This document shows, in pieces, positions 6,086-7,788 of a DNA stretch of 7,788 bases. The notes below the pieces were generated by a model. The model made no database searches, was not told the origin of the DNA, and was given only the letters and a program-made list of their open reading frames with translations. The DNA comes from Alphaproteobacteria bacterium (GTDB taxonomy: Bacteria; Pseudomonadota; Alphaproteobacteria; Rhodobacterales; Rhodobacteraceae), in assembly GCA_024277955.1 (NCBI GenBank), contig JAJRUE010000029.1, positions 1 to 7,788 of the forward strand, written 5' to 3'. The number at the start of each line of letters is the position of its first letter. Position 1 is the stretch's first letter. Position numbers and translations under genes: made by a program.

Positions 6086-7024
6086 TCACGCCTGCTCGGA
6101 GGGAAGCGACGGGAAATACCGCGCCGCGTTGGCGACCACAAAGTCCCAGACCGTCTGCATCGCCGGGGTCAGGTCCATGTCCTGCAGGTGCAGCGCATAC
6201 CATTGCCGTTCGATCGGCAATTCGGGCGCCGCGATTGCGACCAAACGTCCCGCCTTGAGTTCTTCGGTCACCGTGTGCTGCGAGATCAGCGCGATCCCCA
6301 GCCCGGCGATCACCGCCTGCTTGATGGTCTCGTTCGAGCCCATTTCGAGCGCCTCGTAGGGCTGGCCTTCGCCGATCCGGTCAAGGTAGCGGATCATCAG
6401 GATCCGGGTGCCCGACCCCTCTTCGCGCGAGATGAAGGTTTCGCGCAGCAAATCCTCGGGAACCACCCGGGCGCGCCGCGCCAGCCGGTGATCGGGGGCG
6501 GCGATCATCACCATCGGATGCACGCCGATATTGACCGAACGCACGGTCGGGAACCGCGGCGGGCGGCCCATGATCGCCAGGTCGATGCCGCGTTCGTTCA
6601 GCGCCGAAAGGATCTTTCCGCGGTTGCCGATTTCCAGATGCACTTCAATGTCTTGAAAGGATTTCTTGAGCCCCGCGACCAGCGCCGGCGCAAAGTATTT
6701 CCCGGTCGAAACCACCCCCAGCACGACCCGGCCGGCCAGGCCCTTTTTCATCGCGTCGATCCGGTTCAGACAGGACCGCAAACTGACATCGATGGCGTGC
6801 TGCGCCTGCAGCACGATGCGCCCTTCGGCGGTCAGCTCCATCCCCGACATTTCGGACTTGCGCAGCAGCGCGCAGCCCAGCAGCGCTTCCAGCCCGCGGA
6901 TCTGCGTGTGCACCGCCGGCGGCGTCAGGCCAAGCGCCGCCGCCGCCCCGGTGATCGACCCGGCTTCGGCAACGGCTTCGACCGCGCGCAACTGCTTGAG
7001 CGATATGCCTTGCAGAGCGATCAT
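6086..7024 (-). CDS. cbbR: LysR-type regulator of Calvin-cycle genes (CbbR)
   Basis: Complete 312-residue cytoplasmic DNA-binding regulator. The N-terminal winged helix-turn-helix spans about residues 8-65 (SLKQLRAVEAVAEAGSITGA, then LTPPAVHTQIRGLE), followed by a linker helix and a periplasmic-binding-like effector domain. Stretches characteristic of CbbR are VSTGKYFAP (105-113), DLAIMGRPPRFP (148-159), APDHRLA (176-182) and SREEGSGTR (199-207). Family knowledge: CbbR activates divergently transcribed cbb operons in response to metabolites such as RuBP or NADPH. The gene is divergent from cbbF, which supports the name. The ATG at 7024 is the first possible start (stop at 7031-7033 upstream) and agrees with where homologues begin, but no Shine-Dalgarno sequence lies at normal distance, so initiation may be weak or leaderless. 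The next gene in the same direction is the importer ATPase, 251 bp away. Confidence 0.92.
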   Translation of the reverse strand: MIALQGISLKQLRAVEAVAEAGSITGAAAALGLTPPAVHTQIRGLEALLGCALLRKSEMSGMELTAEGRIVLQAQHAIDVSLRSCLNRIDAMKKGLAGRVVLGVVSTGKYFAPALVAGLKKSFQDIEVHLEIGNRGKILSALNERGIDLAIMGRPPRFPTVRSVNIGVHPMVMIAAPDHRLARRARVVPEDLLRETFISREEGSGTRILMIRYLDRIGEGQPYEALEMGSNETIKQAVIAGLGIALISQHTVTEELKAGRLVAIAAPELPIERQWYALHLQDMDLTPAMQTVWDFVVANAARYFPSLPSEQA

Positions 7025-7123
7025 TAAATTTTATTAAACCTGCATTACCAAATTTTAAATTCTTCTATCGCTGCGAATCTGAAATAGCAAGGTCACGAGT
7101 CACACTGGTGTCTGGGAGGAACC
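7022..7123. promoter_or_regulatory. Divergent cbbR-cbbF control region with two CbbR-like boxes
   Basis: The gap is strikingly AT-rich over 7023-7068 within GC-rich DNA. It contains TTA-N7-TTA at 7024-7036 and again at 7045-7057. Both also fit the LysR T-N11-A rule and match the TNA-N7-TNA pattern described for CbbR operators. The two copies are 21 bp apart, two turns of the helix, as expected for adjacent dimers on one face. The octamer AAATTTTA also repeats (7026-7033 and 7050-7057). The left box overlaps the cbbR start codon, consistent with autoregulation. No convincing -35/-10 pair for cbbF was found. GGGAGGA at 7114-7120 is the cbbF ribosome site. Confidence 0.6.
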
Positions 7124-7788
7124 ATGAATCGCACTCAGCCGATTATCTCGCCAGAGAAAATCCCCGAACGTCTGCGCCCTGCCCTGACGGCACTTTGCGA
7201 GGTCGCCGAACAGCTGGCGCTGACCATCGCCCGCGGCCCGCTCGGCGGCGCGCTGGGGGCGGCTGTCGGGGAAAACACCGACGGCGACCAGCAAAAGGCG
7301 CTGGACGTGATGGCGGATGACGAATTTGCCGCCGCGCTCAGGGGCACCGGGGTGCGCTGGTATGCCTCCGAAGAGCAGGAAGAGGTGGTCGGGATCGACG
7401 AAGGCGGCGATTTCGCGCTGGCGATCGACCCGCTGGACGGGTCGTCCAACATCGATGTGAACGTGTCGATCGGCACGCTGTTTTCGATCTACGAAGCCAA
7501 GGATGATCCGCACGAAAGCTTTTTGCGCCCAGCCAACGAACAGATCGCCGCCGGCTATTTCATCTACGGCCCCCAGGGCGGGCTGGTGGTGACCTTCGGC
7601 GACGGCACCCAGCATTATGTGCTGGATCCGGAAACCCGCCGCTTCGTGCTGGTAGACGCGCGCGTGCAGATCCCCACCGAAAGCACCGAATACGCGATCA
7701 ACGCCTCGAACTACCGCCACTGGCAGCCGCCGGTGCGCGCCTTCATCGACGATTGCATCGCCGGCGCCGAGGGGCCGCGCGCCACCAA
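7124..7788 (+). CDS. cbbF: Class I fructose-1,6-bisphosphatase, 5' part (runs off window)
   Basis: The first 221 codons of an open frame continue past the right edge; the family is about 330-340 residues, so roughly a third is missing. The enzyme hydrolyses fructose-1,6-bisphosphate to fructose-6-phosphate in the cytoplasm, serving the regenerative phase of the Calvin cycle and gluconeogenesis. Class I metal-site motifs are clear: QQKALDVMADDEF (56-68), ASEEQEE (81-87) with the metal-binding acids, and IDPLDGSSNIDVN (101-113). NASNYRHW (about 190-197) matches the substrate-binding Asn/Tyr region. The ATG at 7124 has GGGAGGA just upstream. Its divergent arrangement with cbbR indicates the cbbF paralogue of a cbb operon (also called fbp), normally followed by cbbP (phosphoribulokinase) and others; those genes lie outside the window and are not seen. 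Confidence 0.95.
   Translation, partial: MNRTQPIISPEKIPERLRPALTALCEVAEQLALTIARGPLGGALGAAVGENTDGDQQKALDVMADDEFAAALRGTGVRWYASEEQEEVVGIDEGGDFALAIDPLDGSSNIDVNVSIGTLFSIYEAKDDPHESFLRPANEQIAAGYFIYGPQGGLVVTFGDGTQHYVLDPETRRFVLVDARVQIPTESTEYAINASNYRHWQPPVRAFIDDCIAGAEGPRAT

Noticed and set aside
5815..6141. 108-codon minus-strand frame spanning the cbbR-ATPase gap
   Set aside because: It overlaps the 3' end of cbbR and the 5' end of the ATPase gene, is Arg/Pro/Ala-rich with no domain, and has no ribosome site.
6188..7027. 279-codon plus-strand frame opposite cbbR
   Set aside because: Antisense of a clear LysR-type protein; no family resemblance in the product.
7100..7720. 206-codon minus-strand frame opposite cbbF
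   Set aside because: The plus strand encodes intact class I fructose bisphosphatase motifs; the minus frame is its complement.

Overview
The window is GC-rich DNA with the tightly packed gene layout of an alphaproteobacterium, most likely a member of the Rhodobacteraceae/Rhodobacterales. This rests on the protein types (a CbbR-type regulator divergent from a Calvin-cycle fructose bisphosphatase, and a PotA/D/B/C-like ABC operon), the strong G/C bias at third codon positions, and an intergenic element that resembles a short repeat I associate with that order. No RNA gene, insertion sequence, CRISPR array or phage gene is visible.

Layout, left to right. A complete AEC-family (auxin efflux carrier-like) transporter gene runs rightward (28-960). 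It ends 10 bp from the stop codon of a leftward five-gene block, and a perfect hairpin at 964-980 spans the convergent junction. Read in its own direction (right to left), the block holds a PotA-like ATPase with a TTG start (4737-5834), a secreted PotD/PotF-like solute-binding protein (3596-4666), a small DUF1330 protein (3248-3538), a PotB-like permease with an unusually long N-terminal periplasmic segment (1986-3251) and a PotC-like permease (971-1882). This is a full ABC importer of the polyamine/opine type plus one small soluble protein whose gene is coupled to the first permease by an ATGA overlap. Two stem-loops sit between genes: one between the ATPase and binding-protein genes, and a strong one just after the binding-protein gene. 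The second is where many importer operons set the excess of binding protein over membrane subunits.

Upstream of the importer block is a 251-bp non-coding stretch (5835-6085), then the LysR-type gene cbbR (6086-7024), also leftward. Divergent from cbbR across a short AT-rich gap (7025-7123) is cbbF, a class I fructose-1,6-bisphosphatase that runs off the right edge (7124-7788+). The gap carries two T-N11-A / TNA-N7-TNA elements exactly 21 bp apart, the pattern expected for CbbR binding; the first overlaps the cbbR start codon. The right end is therefore probably the start of a cbb (CO2 fixation) operon.

I see no clearly undescribed system. The points most worth following up are the DUF1330 gene inside an importer operon, the placement of that operon behind cbbR, the intercistronic stem-loops, and the tandem CbbR-like sites.
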